Of a DNA stretch of 29,520 bases, positions 7,769-16,410 are shown one piece after another. Position 1 is the first letter of the stretch. Every line of letters begins with the position of its first letter. Source of the DNA: CAYRGQ01 sp964444885 (GTDB taxonomy: Bacteria > Bacteroidota > Bacteroidia > Sphingobacteriales > Sphingobacteriaceae); contig CAYUIZ010000027.1 of the NCBI GenBank assembly GCA_964444885.1, positions 1 through 29,520 of the forward strand. The letters are read 5' to 3'. The notes under the pieces are model-generated. The model did not search any database. It was given only the letters and a program-made list of their open reading frames with translations, and was not told where the DNA came from. Both the position numbers and the translations under genes were made by a program.

Positions 7769-8722
7769 ATGAACGCAATAAAAGAAACGAATTTTAAACT
7801 GCCCCAGCAGACAGCTTTTTACCGGGGCAAGGTACGGGACGTGTATACCATCGCCGATACGTATTTGGCTATGGTGGCCACGGACCGCATTTCGGCATTT
7901 GACGTCGTCTTGCCCCGGGCCATCCCCTACAAAGGGCAAGTTTTGAACCAGATAGCAGCCAAATTTTTGGCGGCGACGGAAGACATTGTGCCTAATTGGG
8001 TGCAATCGATACCGGATCCGAACGTCACAATCGGCAAGATGTGCGTCCCGTTTAAGGTCGAAATGGTTATCCGGGGTTACCTCGCCGGGCATGCCTGGCG
8101 CGAGTACCAAGCGGGTAAGCGCGTAATCTGCGGAGAGCCGCTACCCGAAGGTTTGAAAGAGAACGACCGGCTTCCCAAACCCATAATCACGCCGACAACC
8201 AAAGCAGCGGTGGGTCACGACGAGGACATCGCGCGCGATGCCATCCTTAGCCAAGGAATCGTGTCAGAAGCGGACTACGTGCAGCTTGAGCGATATACGG
8301 AAGCGCTGTTTGGCCGGGGAACGGCGATGGCTGCCGAGCGCGGACTGATTTTGGTGGACACGAAATACGAGTTTGGTAAATTTGGCGATAAGATCTATCT
8401 CATTGACGAAATCCATACACCGGATTCGTCGCGGTATTTCTATGCCGCCGAATATGATGCCTTGCAAGCGGCCGGTCAACCTCAACGGCAATTGTCCAAA
8501 GAGTTTGTCCGCAAGTGGCTGATCGATAACGGGTTTCAGGGAAAAGACGGGCAGGTTATCCCCCAGATGAATGATGATATCGTACGTTCGATATCCGAGC
8601 GTTACATTGAGCTATACGAACACATTGTCGGCGAGCCGTTTGAACGGGCAGCAGACCAAAGTAGCGTAGTGGATCGTGTAGAAAAGAACATAAACCGGGC
8701 GTTAGCCCAGCTAGACGTATAG
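7769..8722 (+). CDS. purC: SAICAR synthetase
   Basis: Condenses CAIR with aspartate using ATP to give SAICAR in purine synthesis. The 317-residue protein has YRGKVRDVY near the N terminus (ATP site), DRISAFDVVLP, VVIRGYLAGHAWREY-like substrate loop (VIRGYLAGHAW) and LVDTKYEFGKF and DEIHTPDSSRY (the family signatures). The start at 7769 is preferred over 7736, which overlaps the phoH stop, because the family begins MNAIKETNF-like. Length matches the longer ~310-residue SAICAR synthetase group. Confidence 0.97.
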   Translation: MNAIKETNFKLPQQTAFYRGKVRDVYTIADTYLAMVATDRISAFDVVLPRAIPYKGQVLNQIAAKFLAATEDIVPNWVQSIPDPNVTIGKMCVPFKVEMVIRGYLAGHAWREYQAGKRVICGEPLPEGLKENDRLPKPIITPTTKAAVGHDEDIARDAILSQGIVSEADYVQLERYTEALFGRGTAMAAERGLILVDTKYEFGKFGDKIYLIDEIHTPDSSRYFYAAEYDALQAAGQPQRQLSKEFVRKWLIDNGFQGKDGQVIPQMNDDIVRSISERYIELYEHIVGEPFERAADQSSVVDRVEKNINRALAQLDV

Positions 8723-8741
8723 CGTCCCAATTAAGGAGATT

Positions 8742-9125
8742 ATGAGATTTACCATTGACAAACACGAGAAATACGTCGTTATCCAACCGCACGTAAACCT
8801 GTTGGACGGCGATATCGCGCCCAAGATCAAGGCCGAGTTCGTCCTGCGCAACACCGGCGGGCAACGAAACATCGTGCTCGACCTCTCGTCGGTAGAAGAA
8901 GCCGATTCTTCGGGCTTGCGCACGATATTGCTGGCCCACAGGCTCTGCAAAGCAGCGGGGGGCCTGTTCATCCTGACGAATGTGAATGAGGAGATCGGGA
9001 AGCTGATCGTTTTGTGCAAGCTGGACGAGGTGCTTACCGTGCTGGCCGACACCACAAACGCCGAAGACTTGATTTTTTCGACGGAGATCGAAAAGCAGCT
9101 GCGGGAGGGTGATGCGGTCGAATGA
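8742..9125 (+). CDS. STAS-domain protein (anti-sigma factor antagonist type)
   Basis: A single-domain 127-residue STAS protein. The motif VLDLSSVEEADSSGLRTIL matches the SpoIIAA/RsbV signature, where the Ser after Asp is phosphorylated by a partner kinase; here Ser56 is the candidate. It has a strong Shine-Dalgarno, AAGGAG, 6-7 bases before ATG, which is unusual in this window. No anti-sigma kinase or PP2C phosphatase is nearby. Its end overlaps the rnz start by 4 bases (ATGA), so the two are probably translationally coupled. In Bacteroidota this STAS-rnz pairing suggests a stable unit, but the partner is unknown. Confidence 0.9.
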   Translation: MRFTIDKHEKYVVIQPHVNLLDGDIAPKIKAEFVLRNTGGQRNIVLDLSSVEEADSSGLRTILLAHRLCKAAGGLFILTNVNEEIGKLIVLCKLDEVLTVLADTTNAEDLIFSTEIEKQLREGDAVE

Positions 9126-10054
9126 GATTTGAAGTCCTTATTCTTGGCAGCAGTTCGGCCACCCCGATGTATGGGCGCCATCCGACCGCGCAGCTCATCA
9201 ACCACAACGAACAGTATTACCTGATTGACTGTGGAGAGGGCACGCAGATGCAGCTGGGCCGCTTTGGGGTACGAGCCAACCGGATTAAGCACATTTTCAT
9301 CAGTCACCTGCATGGCGACCATTACTTGGGGCTGATGGGCCTGTTGTCTTCGATGCATCTGGTCGGGCGAAAAGATGAATTGCACCTCTACGGTCCCCCG
9401 GCGCTTTGGGATATTCTCGATTTGCAATTCCGCCATTCGCAGACCGTATTGCGCTATGCCATTCATTTTCACCCTACGCAGGATCAGGAGGCAGCGTCCC
9501 TATACGAAGGCGCGCAATTGTCGGTTAGTACGTTCCCGCTCGACCACCGTATTCCCTGCACGGGATTCAAGTTTGTGGAAAAGCAGCGCTTGCCATCAAT
9601 CGATAAAGTGAAAACAGAAGCCTTGGGGGTGCCACCGACCTATTTGTCCTATATTAAACGGGGGCATGACTATGTCGATGCGGTCGGGAAGACACACCGT
9701 TGGCAAGACCTGACGTTGCCGGCTCCCGAGCCGAGGCGCTATGCCTACTGTTCGGACACGATGGATTCTGGAAGGTATGCCGATGAGATCGCAGGCGTGG
9801 ATATGCTGTACCACGAAGCGACGTTTATGCACGACATGCTGGATCGCGCTACCGAAACATACCACACCACCGCACTCCAGGCTGGGCAGATTGCTGCGCG
9901 GGCGGAGGCACGACAATTACTGATTGGCCACTATTCGGCCAGGTACAAGGAGCTGAACCCTTTGCTGGAAGAAAGCCGGTCGGTATTTCCGGATACCAAG
10001 CTCGCGCTGGAAGGAACGTGGTATCCCGTTTCACAGGAGAAAGGAAGACATTAA
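9122..10054 (+). CDS. rnz: Ribonuclease Z (tRNA 3'-processing endonuclease)
   Basis: A metallo-beta-lactamase-fold nuclease that cuts the 3' trailer from tRNA precursors. The 310-residue protein starts with LILGSSSATPMYGRHPTAQ and LIDCGEGTQMQL, typical of RNase Z. SHLHGDHYLGL gives the zinc motif with His62, His64, Asp66 and His67. Further ligand motifs are YCSDTMDS and YHEATF, and LIGHYSARY near the end. It starts within the STAS stop codon, and hisC begins 14 bases after its stop, tying it to the histidine genes. Confidence 0.97.
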   Translation: MRFEVLILGSSSATPMYGRHPTAQLINHNEQYYLIDCGEGTQMQLGRFGVRANRIKHIFISHLHGDHYLGLMGLLSSMHLVGRKDELHLYGPPALWDILDLQFRHSQTVLRYAIHFHPTQDQEAASLYEGAQLSVSTFPLDHRIPCTGFKFVEKQRLPSIDKVKTEALGVPPTYLSYIKRGHDYVDAVGKTHRWQDLTLPAPEPRRYAYCSDTMDSGRYADEIAGVDMLYHEATFMHDMLDRATETYHTTALQAGQIAARAEARQLLIGHYSARYKELNPLLEESRSVFPDTKLALEGTWYPVSQEKGRH

Positions 10055-10068
10055 GCATTAAATACGCT

Positions 10069-11127
10069 ATGAGCCATACATTTGACATCAATACCATACT
10101 GCGGGACAACATCAAGAATTTGGTGCCGTATTCGTCTGCCCGCGACGAGTTTAAAGGGCAGGCCACCGTATTGCTCGACGCTAACGAAAATGCGTTCGGT
10201 TCGCCCCTTGACACCGATTATAACCGGTATCCTGACCCGCGTCAGCTGGCGCTGAAAGAGAAAATTAGTACCATAAAAGGCGTGCCGGCACCCAATATCT
10301 TCCTCGGAAATGGGAGCGATGAGGCTATCGATATCCTGTTTCGGGCTTTTTGCCGTCCCGGCATCGATAACGTTATCCTCGTTCCGCCTACCTACGGCAT
10401 GTACGAAGTATCGGCCAACATCAACGACGTGGCCGTCAAGAAGGTCAATCTGACACCCGCATTCCAGCTGGATTTGGAAGGGATTGCGGAAGCCATCGAC
10501 GCCAATACACGGCTGATTTTTCTCTGTTCGCCCAACAACCCGACGGGCAATTCGCTGGATCGCGAGGATATGGAAACCGTTTTAGCCAATTTTAACGGCA
10601 TTGTGGTGGTTGACGAAGCCTACATCAATTACGCCCGGCAACGGACGTTTATCCAAGAGCTGACCGAATACAGCAACCTCGTCGTCTTGCAGACCCTGTC
10701 GAAAGCCTGGGGTTTGGCAGGCCTGAGGCTGGGGATGGCGTTTGCCAGCGAAGAAATCATTGAGGTATTCAACAAGATCAAGCCGCCTTATAATATTAAC
10801 CAAGCGACGCAGGACTTAGCCATGAAGGCCTTGGACCGCATCGATGAGGTCAACGAATGGACCCGGCAGACGGTTGCGGAGCGCGAGCAGCTCGTCAAAG
10901 GCCTAGTGGGTTTTTCCTTCGTCGAGCATATCTACCCGTCGGACGCCAACTTTATCCTAGCCAAGACCCAGGATCCGCGTGGTATCTACGAAGACCTGGT
11001 GAGCAAGGGTATCATTTTGCGCGACCGGTCTAAGGTGGAGCTATGCGCGGGATGCCTGCGCATTACCATCGGCACGCCGGATGAGAATGCCCGATTGCTC
11101 GATGCCTTGCGGGATTATGCATCATAG
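10069..11127 (+). CDS. hisC: Histidinol-phosphate aminotransferase
   Basis: PLP-dependent transamination of imidazole-acetol phosphate in histidine synthesis. The 352-residue class I/II aminotransferase has LDANENAFGSP, FLGNGSDEAIDIL, FLCSPNNPTGN and VVDEAYINYA. The Schiff-base lysine is Lys212 in LSKAWGLAGLRLG. The start at 10069 is chosen because the family begins with a short helix (MSHTFDINTILRDN); the frame is open back to 10018, overlapping rnz. First his gene in the block; a 101-base spacer follows before hisB. Confidence 0.96.
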   Translation: MSHTFDINTILRDNIKNLVPYSSARDEFKGQATVLLDANENAFGSPLDTDYNRYPDPRQLALKEKISTIKGVPAPNIFLGNGSDEAIDILFRAFCRPGIDNVILVPPTYGMYEVSANINDVAVKKVNLTPAFQLDLEGIAEAIDANTRLIFLCSPNNPTGNSLDREDMETVLANFNGIVVVDEAYINYARQRTFIQELTEYSNLVVLQTLSKAWGLAGLRLGMAFASEEIIEVFNKIKPPYNINQATQDLAMKALDRIDEVNEWTRQTVAEREQLVKGLVGFSFVEHIYPSDANFILAKTQDPRGIYEDLVSKGIILRDRSKVELCAGCLRITIGTPDENARLLDALRDYAS

Positions 11128-11228
11128 TGCGGGTCAGTGGGGATTTGCTTTATTAAAAAGGGATTCGTTCTTTTGCAGTTCGCTTGACGAAAGCACGGTG
11201 CGTATCGCATCCTATTAATGAAACAACC
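11128..11228. other. Structured spacer hisC-hisB
   Basis: 101 bases without a gene inside the his run. Two small stems are visible: TTCG/CGAA around CTTGA and TGCG/CGCA around TAT. No TAnnTTTG box was seen. The spacer is long compared with the 3-base hisA-hisF gap. Confidence 0.4.
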
Positions 11229-12368
11229 ATGCCAGACAATATCAAGAAAGTACTGTTCATCGACCGAGATGGAACACTGATTATCGAGCCGGAGGACGAG
11301 CAAATCGATTCCTTCAGCAAACTAAAGTTCTATCCCGGCGCATTGCAATACCTCCCGCGGATTGCCCGCGAACTGGATTTCGAACTCGTTTTGGTGACCA
11401 ACCAAGACGGTTTGGGCACAGACTCGCATCCTGAGGCTAATTTCTGGCCTGTTCACCAGTTTGTGATGGACGCCTTCGCGGGCGAAGGAGCTATTTTTGC
11501 GGCGGAGCATATCGACCGGACCTTTCCGGCCGAGCAAGCGCCTACGCGCAAGCCGGGCATTGGCCTGCTCCAGCAGTATTTTGACAAGGAGAAATACGAT
11601 TTGGCCAACTCTTTCGTGATCGGTGACCGGATCAATGATGCCAAGCTGGCACAAAACTTGGGTGCCAAAGCGATATGGCTGCGCAATAACGACACGCTCG
11701 GCGCGGCCGAAGCCCACGTGCTCGGCGAAGGCGTGGTTGCGTTGGAAACCGGCGACTGGAAACGGATTTACGAGTTCTTAAAATTGGCTGACCGCACGGG
11801 CGAACACCAGCGCAAGACCAACGAAACCGACATCGCCATCCGGGTGAATCTGGATGGCACCGGCCAGGCAAACATCGATACGGGATTGCCCTTTTTCGAT
11901 CACATGCTGGACCAGATCGCCCGGCATGGCAACATCGACTTGCACATCAAGGTGAAAGGCGACCTGCATATTGACGAGCACCACACCATCGAAGACACCG
12001 GTATCGCGCTGGGCGAGTTGTTTTTGCAGGTGTTGGGCAACAAACGAGGCATTGAGCGCTATGCGTTCACCTTGCCAATGGACGACTGCCTCGCGCAGGT
12101 AGCCTTGGATTTTGGCGGCCGGAACTGGATCGTCTGGGATGCCGTATTTAAGCGCGAAAAGATCGGCGATATGCCGACGGAAATGTTCTTCCACTTTTTC
12201 AAATCCTTCTCGGACGGTGCCAAGTGCAACTTGAATATCAAGGCCGAAGGCGATAACGAACACCATAAAATCGAAGCGATATTCAAGGCGTTCGCCAAGT
12301 CCATAAAAAAGGCCGTGCAACGCGATGCGGACCGCATGGTCTTGCCCAGTACGAAGGGGGTTTTGTAG
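11229..12368 (+). CDS. hisB: Bifunctional histidinol-phosphatase / imidazoleglycerol-phosphate dehydratase
   Basis: Catalyses steps 7 and 9 of histidine synthesis in one 379-residue chain. The N-terminal HAD phosphatase domain carries the DxD motif FIDRDGTL (Asp12, Asp14) and VIGDRINDAKLA. The IGP dehydratase domain starts near residue 195 with ETDIAIRVNLDGTG and holds the metal-binding HHTIEDTGIALGE, DFGGRNW and EGDNEHHKIEAIFKAF. Fusion of these two activities is normal in Bacteroidota and enterobacteria. Start 11229 gives the HAD domain directly; earlier ATG at 11184 lies in the spacer. Confidence 0.97.
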   Translation: MPDNIKKVLFIDRDGTLIIEPEDEQIDSFSKLKFYPGALQYLPRIARELDFELVLVTNQDGLGTDSHPEANFWPVHQFVMDAFAGEGAIFAAEHIDRTFPAEQAPTRKPGIGLLQQYFDKEKYDLANSFVIGDRINDAKLAQNLGAKAIWLRNNDTLGAAEAHVLGEGVVALETGDWKRIYEFLKLADRTGEHQRKTNETDIAIRVNLDGTGQANIDTGLPFFDHMLDQIARHGNIDLHIKVKGDLHIDEHHTIEDTGIALGELFLQVLGNKRGIERYAFTLPMDDCLAQVALDFGGRNWIVWDAVFKREKIGDMPTEMFFHFFKSFSDGAKCNLNIKAEGDNEHHKIEAIFKAFAKSIKKAVQRDADRMVLPSTKGVL

Positions 12369-12475
12369 GAGCAACCCTTGTGGTTGCCCAACGGAATAAG
12401 GAATAAGGGTGCAGGACGACGACGTCTCATAGCTCACGTCTCCATACTCGCTACGCAATACGCTATACTAAACAG
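12369..12475. other. Structured spacer hisB-hisH with competing hairpins
   Basis: This 107-base spacer can form GCAACC (12371-12376)/GGTTGC (12382-12387), or alternatively ACCCTTGT (12374-12381)/ATAAGGGT (12403-12410, one G-T pair). The arms share 12374-12376, so the two stems exclude each other. A tandem GGAATAA repeat (about 12393-12406) and near-repeats of ACGTCTCAT follow. No T run or promoter box is evident. Confidence 0.4.
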
Positions 12476-13066
12476 ATGATCGGAATCATTAATTACGAAG
12501 CGGGCAATATTTTTTCCCTGACGGCGGCCCTGGGCCGCTTGGGCATTCCGTTCGGGATGGTCAGCGATGTCGACGAGTTTGACAAGTACGACCGGTTTAT
12601 CATCCCGGGCGTGGGCCATGCCGGAGCAGCCATGCAAAAACTGCAGGCCACCGGGTTAGCTGCTTCCATCCATACCCTACAAAAGCCCGTACTGGGCATT
12701 TGCGTTGGCATGCAATTGCTGACGGCGCATTCGGAAGAAGGCGACAGCGAAATGCTGAACATCGTACCCCTCCGCACCCTGCACTTCCAAGATCGGATCA
12801 CCGGAAAGGTGCCGCATATGGGATGGAATCAGGTAGACCCTGTAGCGGGTTGCCCGCTCTTTAGGGATATCGCTAAAGGAAGCTATTTTTACTTCGTCCA
12901 CTCGTATTTTATCGAATATAATGCTACTTTTACCGCTGCTTTATCGCACTACGGTTTAGCGTTTTCGGCTGCCATCCAGCATGACAATTTCTACGGCGTA
13001 CAGTTCCATCCCGAGAAGTCAGGCAAGGCAGGCGAACAGTTGTTATTAAATTTTTCAGTCGCATAA
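12476..13066 (+). CDS. hisH: Imidazole glycerol phosphate synthase, glutaminase subunit
   Basis: Class I glutamine amidotransferase that feeds ammonia to HisF. The 196-residue protein has the nucleophile elbow LGICVGMQLL with Cys76, and the His-Glu pair of the triad in VQFHPEKS (His178, Glu180). PGVGHAGAAM forms the oxyanion region. Complete length. Its partner HisF is encoded two genes downstream. Confidence 0.97.
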   Translation: MIGIINYEAGNIFSLTAALGRLGIPFGMVSDVDEFDKYDRFIIPGVGHAGAAMQKLQATGLAASIHTLQKPVLGICVGMQLLTAHSEEGDSEMLNIVPLRTLHFQDRITGKVPHMGWNQVDPVAGCPLFRDIAKGSYFYFVHSYFIEYNATFTAALSHYGLAFSAAIQHDNFYGVQFHPEKSGKAGEQLLLNFSVA

Positions 13067-13152
13067 GGCCGTGCAGGTGCCGCCCTTGTGCTCTGCCGAT
13101 GGATACCGGTAGCGCAGTGTCCGCGGCATCATTAAATTAATCACAAAAGATT
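13067..13152. other. Spacer hisH-hisA with GC-rich stem
   Basis: An 86-base spacer with TGCCGC (13078-13083) and GCGGCA (13123-13128) as arms of a long-loop stem. There is no coding sequence and no clear promoter. It is the third structured gap in the his block. Confidence 0.35.
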
Positions 13153-13902
13153 ATGTATATCATTCCAGCGATCGATGTCCTTGACCAGAAAGTGGTGCGC
13201 CTGCGTGAGGGCAACTACGGCGACGTTACTACCTACGACGTCACCTTGGAGGGGATGATCGAGCAATACCAGGCGAAGGGCACGGAACTCGTGCATATCA
13301 TCGACCTGAACGGTGCGAAAGGCGACTTTTCAAACCAGCAATATCTTTTCGAGGTATTGAAAAAGACCGACATGAAAGTGCAGTATGGAGGAGGCGTACG
13401 CAGCATCGACAAAATCCGCGAGCTGATTGACGCAGGTGTTCACCGCGTCATCGTGGGTACCCAAGCCATCACCAATCCGGCCTTCCTCGACGAACTGAGC
13501 ACGCTGAATGTGGGTAAGACCAAGTTGTCGGACCATATCGTCATCGCTATTGACGTGCTGGATGAGGTTATTAAATACTCGGGCTGGATTGAGAGCTCCC
13601 CGCTGAAGTTGATGGACTACATCGACCGGTGCCTGTCGCTCGGCTTCTTCCGGTTTCTATGCACCGATATCAACAAAGACGGCAAACTAGGCGGCGCGGG
13701 CGTCGAGTTGTACGAAAAGTTGCTGGAACATTCACCGATTATCAAGCTTATCGCCTCGGGCGGCATCAGTTCGATGGCCGATATCGAAGCATTGCGTGCA
13801 ATCAACGTGGAATCGTGCGTTGTGGGTAAAGCCATCTACGAAAACCGCATCTCCATTGACGAGATCAAGGATTGGAATCTCAAATCGCTGATCAGCTTCT
13901 AA
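13153..13902 (+). CDS. hisA: ProFAR isomerase (phosphoribosylformimino-AICAR-P isomerase)
   Basis: An Amadori-type isomerase of histidine synthesis with a (beta-alpha)8 barrel. The 249-residue protein begins IIPAIDVLDQKVVRL, with catalytic Asp8. QYGGGVRS and RVIVGTQAI form phosphate-binding elements, VIAIDVLDE gives a second Asp (Asp134), and LIASGGISSMADIEAL is the C-terminal phosphate site. hisF begins 3 bases after its stop. Confidence 0.96.
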   Translation: MYIIPAIDVLDQKVVRLREGNYGDVTTYDVTLEGMIEQYQAKGTELVHIIDLNGAKGDFSNQQYLFEVLKKTDMKVQYGGGVRSIDKIRELIDAGVHRVIVGTQAITNPAFLDELSTLNVGKTKLSDHIVIAIDVLDEVIKYSGWIESSPLKLMDYIDRCLSLGFFRFLCTDINKDGKLGGAGVELYEKLLEHSPIIKLIASGGISSMADIEALRAINVESCVVGKAIYENRISIDEIKDWNLKSLISF

Positions 13903-13905
13903 TCC

Positions 13906-14658
13906 ATGTTGGCCAAACGTATTATCCCCTGCCTCGACGTGAAAGACGGTCGTACCGTCAAAGGCGTTAATTTTGTTGACTTGCGCGATGCCGGCGATCC
14001 CGTCGAATTGGCGTGGGAATATTCCAGGCAGGGTGCCGACGAGCTGGTGTTTTTAGATATCACGGCCACCCACGAACGGCGCAAAACCACGGTGGATCTG
14101 GTACGTGCTGTAGCCCAGCAGATCAATATTCCCTTTACCATCGGCGGAGGCATCAACGAATTGGCTGATGCACATACCCTGTTGCATGCTGGGGCCGACA
14201 AGATTTCGATCAATTCGGCTGCCGTGCGTAATCCGGCACTGATTGACGAGTTGGCGGCCGCATTCGGCATCCAGTTTGTCGTTGTAGCGGTAGATACCCG
14301 CCACGTGGACGGCAAAAATTATGTGCACCTCAATGGCGGACGGCTGAAAACCGATATCGAAACGGAAGACTGGATTAAAGAGGCCGAACGCCGTGGCGCA
14401 GGCGAAATCCTGCTGACCTCGATGGATCACGACGGGACGAAAGGTGGGTTTGATTGCGCACTGTTGAAAAAAATAAATGACGGACTGTCTATACCGCTGA
14501 TCGCATCGGGCGGCGCCGGAAATATACAGCACTTCGTCGACGTGTTCGAGCAGGCTAACGTGGATGCGGCCCTGGCGGCTTCAGTATTCCACTACGGTGA
14601 AATATTAATTCCGGAGCTGAAAGACGCGTTGCGCGGACAGGCTATCGACGTCAGGTAG
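13906..14658 (+). CDS. hisF: Imidazole glycerol phosphate synthase, cyclase subunit
   Basis: Forms imidazole glycerol phosphate and AICAR from PRFAR and ammonia delivered by HisH. The 250-residue barrel protein starts LAKRIIPCLDVKDGRTVKG, with Asp11, and has Asp130 in VVAVDTRHV and Asp174 in LTSMDHDGTKGG. These match the catalytic and conserved Asp positions 11, 130 and 176 of T. maritima HisF. PFTIGGGI and LIASGGAGN are the phosphate loops. Confidence 0.98.
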   Translation: MLAKRIIPCLDVKDGRTVKGVNFVDLRDAGDPVELAWEYSRQGADELVFLDITATHERRKTTVDLVRAVAQQINIPFTIGGGINELADAHTLLHAGADKISINSAAVRNPALIDELAAAFGIQFVVVAVDTRHVDGKNYVHLNGGRLKTDIETEDWIKEAERRGAGEILLTSMDHDGTKGGFDCALLKKINDGLSIPLIASGGAGNIQHFVDVFEQANVDAALAASVFHYGEILIPELKDALRGQAIDVR

Positions 14659-14677
14659 ACATCTTAATATCGCAGAC

Positions 14678-15262
14678 ATGGTGGATTTTGAAAAAGGAGG
14701 AGGCTTGGTGCCTGCCATTGTGCAGGATGCCCAGACATTGGAAGTGCTCATGCTGGGGTACATGGATGAGGCAGCCTGGCAAAAAACCCAGGCGGAACGC
14801 CGCGTCACCTTTTATTCGCGAAGCAAAGCGCGCTTGTGGACCAAAGGGGAGGAGAGCGGCCATTACCTGAACGTTGTGAGCGTGCATATCGACTGCGACC
14901 GAGACACCATCCTCATCAAGGCCCGCCCGGACGGCCCGACGTGCCACAAAGGCACCCGAAGCTGTTTTGATACCGAATACGGCCAGAATTTTATCCTCGA
15001 ACTGGAGCGCATCGTACAAGACCGCATTGACCACCCCGTGGCCGAATCGTATGTCAACCGCCTTCGCCAGCGCGGTCTGAATAAAGTAGCCCAAAAAGTT
15101 GGTGAGGAAGCCACCGAAACGATCATCGCCGCATTGGCAGAGAGCGAAGCCGACTTTATTAACGAGGCTTCCGACCTGGTTTTCCACCTCTTGGTGTTAC
15201 TTCGCGAGAAAAACGTAAGTTTGGAACAGATTGCCAAAAACCTCGAAGGCCGGCATCAGTAA
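14678..15262 (+). CDS. hisI: Bifunctional phosphoribosyl-AMP cyclohydrolase / phosphoribosyl-ATP pyrophosphatase
   Basis: Second and third steps of histidine synthesis in one 194-residue chain (often named hisIE). The HisI half (1-105) contains MLGYMDEAAW, VTFYSRSKARLWTKGEESG and the metal-binding HIDCDRDTILIK and GPTCHKGTRSCF. The HisE half (from about 110) has KVAQKVGEEATETIIAAL and NEASDLVFHLLVLL, the MazG-like pyrophosphohydrolase signature. Begins 19 bases after hisF and ends the histidine genes. Confidence 0.97.
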   Translation: MVDFEKGGGLVPAIVQDAQTLEVLMLGYMDEAAWQKTQAERRVTFYSRSKARLWTKGEESGHYLNVVSVHIDCDRDTILIKARPDGPTCHKGTRSCFDTEYGQNFILELERIVQDRIDHPVAESYVNRLRQRGLNKVAQKVGEEATETIIAALAESEADFINEASDLVFHLLVLLREKNVSLEQIAKNLEGRHQ

Positions 15263-15371
15263 TCCGTTTCTTCTTGGCATGGCATCGCCCGCCCCACGGC
15301 AGCGCGGCATGCATGGGTACATATCCAGTGCTACCGCAAACCTCATGGACGGGCAGCTAAACAAACGTCGT

Positions 15372-16280
15372 ATGGAAATCCAGAAAGTAGGAACATTGTC
15401 GGGGCACCAAAACCCGATTTTTACGGTCGAAAGCGGATCCGAACCAGCCATGTTGTTTACCGCAGGCAATGACAAAGGTGTGGTACAGTGGGATATGGAG
15501 GCCCTGTCCTTTAAGCGCATCCTGTTGCCTGTACAGTCCTCCGTGTATAAACTATATTTGATTCCCGGCACATCCTTGTTGGCCGTTGGCGAACGCCGAG
15601 GCCTGGTTACCATCGTGGATACCATCACAGGGGAGGTCGTGGCGACGTTGGAGCACCACCAGCGCCCGGTTTTCGGAATCATCGCCTTTGCGGATAAACC
15701 CGAGCTGGTCCTGTCGTCGGAAGATGGAACGGTATCCGTATGGGATCGGCGGACCTACCGGCTCCTGTACGCATTCGGCGTGTCCGAACAAACGGTGCGT
15801 ACGATCGCCATCAGTCCCGATGAACAGACGGTCGTTTTCGGCACCAAGGATGGCCAGCTTAAGCTGTATGATGCGAATGAATATCGGCTGCGGGCCGAAA
15901 TGAGTGCCCATACGCTGCCGGTGACTTCCTTATGCTATTCCCCTGACGGCAAGTACCTGCTGACTGGTGGGCGCGATGCACAGCTTAATGTGTATAATAC
16001 CAGCGATTTTTCCTTGGCACGTACGTTTACTCCCCACATGTTTACCGTGTATGCCATTGCTTATCATCCTGTCTTGCCCATTGTGGCGACCGGAAGCCGC
16101 GATAAGAGCATCAAAATTTGGTCTGCCGAGGACTTCCGTTTGTTGCGCGCGATCAGCCTTGAAAAAGGATTCGACTGTCACCGCCTTTCGATCAACGACA
16201 TTACGTGGAATCCCCTTAAAAACCAACTCATCTCCGTGAGCGACGATAAAACGGCGATGGTGTGGGACATCGGGAAGTAG
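15372..16280 (+). CDS. WD40-repeat beta-propeller protein
   Basis: A 302-residue protein made of seven WD40 repeats, just enough for one closed propeller. Repeat ends are visible at GVVQWD (about 36-41), LVTIVD, TVSVWD (120-125), QLKLYD (162-167), QLNVYN, SIKIWS (246-251) and TAMVWD (294-299). The typical SPD turn occurs before several of them. No signal peptide or enzyme domain, so a cytoplasmic interaction scaffold is likely; the partner is unknown. I start at 15372, next to the first repeat (LSGHQNPIFTV). The frame is open back to 15231 across the hisI end, with other ATGs at 15279, 15309 and 15345. It follows hisI by 109 bases. Confidence 0.85.
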   Translation: MEIQKVGTLSGHQNPIFTVESGSEPAMLFTAGNDKGVVQWDMEALSFKRILLPVQSSVYKLYLIPGTSLLAVGERRGLVTIVDTITGEVVATLEHHQRPVFGIIAFADKPELVLSSEDGTVSVWDRRTYRLLYAFGVSEQTVRTIAISPDEQTVVFGTKDGQLKLYDANEYRLRAEMSAHTLPVTSLCYSPDGKYLLTGGRDAQLNVYNTSDFSLARTFTPHMFTVYAIAYHPVLPIVATGSRDKSIKIWSAEDFRLLRAISLEKGFDCHRLSINDITWNPLKNQLISVSDDKTAMVWDIGK

Positions 16281-16346
16281 TAGGCTACGGACTTTCGTGG
16301 CGCCTTACTGCCCATGCCGGGCGAGGTACGGCGGTGATTGCCGAAA

Positions 16347-16364
16347 GGGTAAATTAAATTACCC
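16347..16364. promoter_or_regulatory. AT-rich dyad upstream of the cupin gene
   Basis: GGGTAA (16347-16352) and TTACCC (16359-16364) flank ATTAAA, giving an 18-base near-perfect palindrome. A TATATTTA sequence at 16383-16390 is one mismatch from TAnnTTTG. The dyad could be an operator for the cupin gene, but this is only inferred. Confidence 0.3.
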
Positions 16365-16410
16365 CCCGATGGAAAAACTCCCTATATTTATCCGCTTAAA
16401 CCAAGTACAC

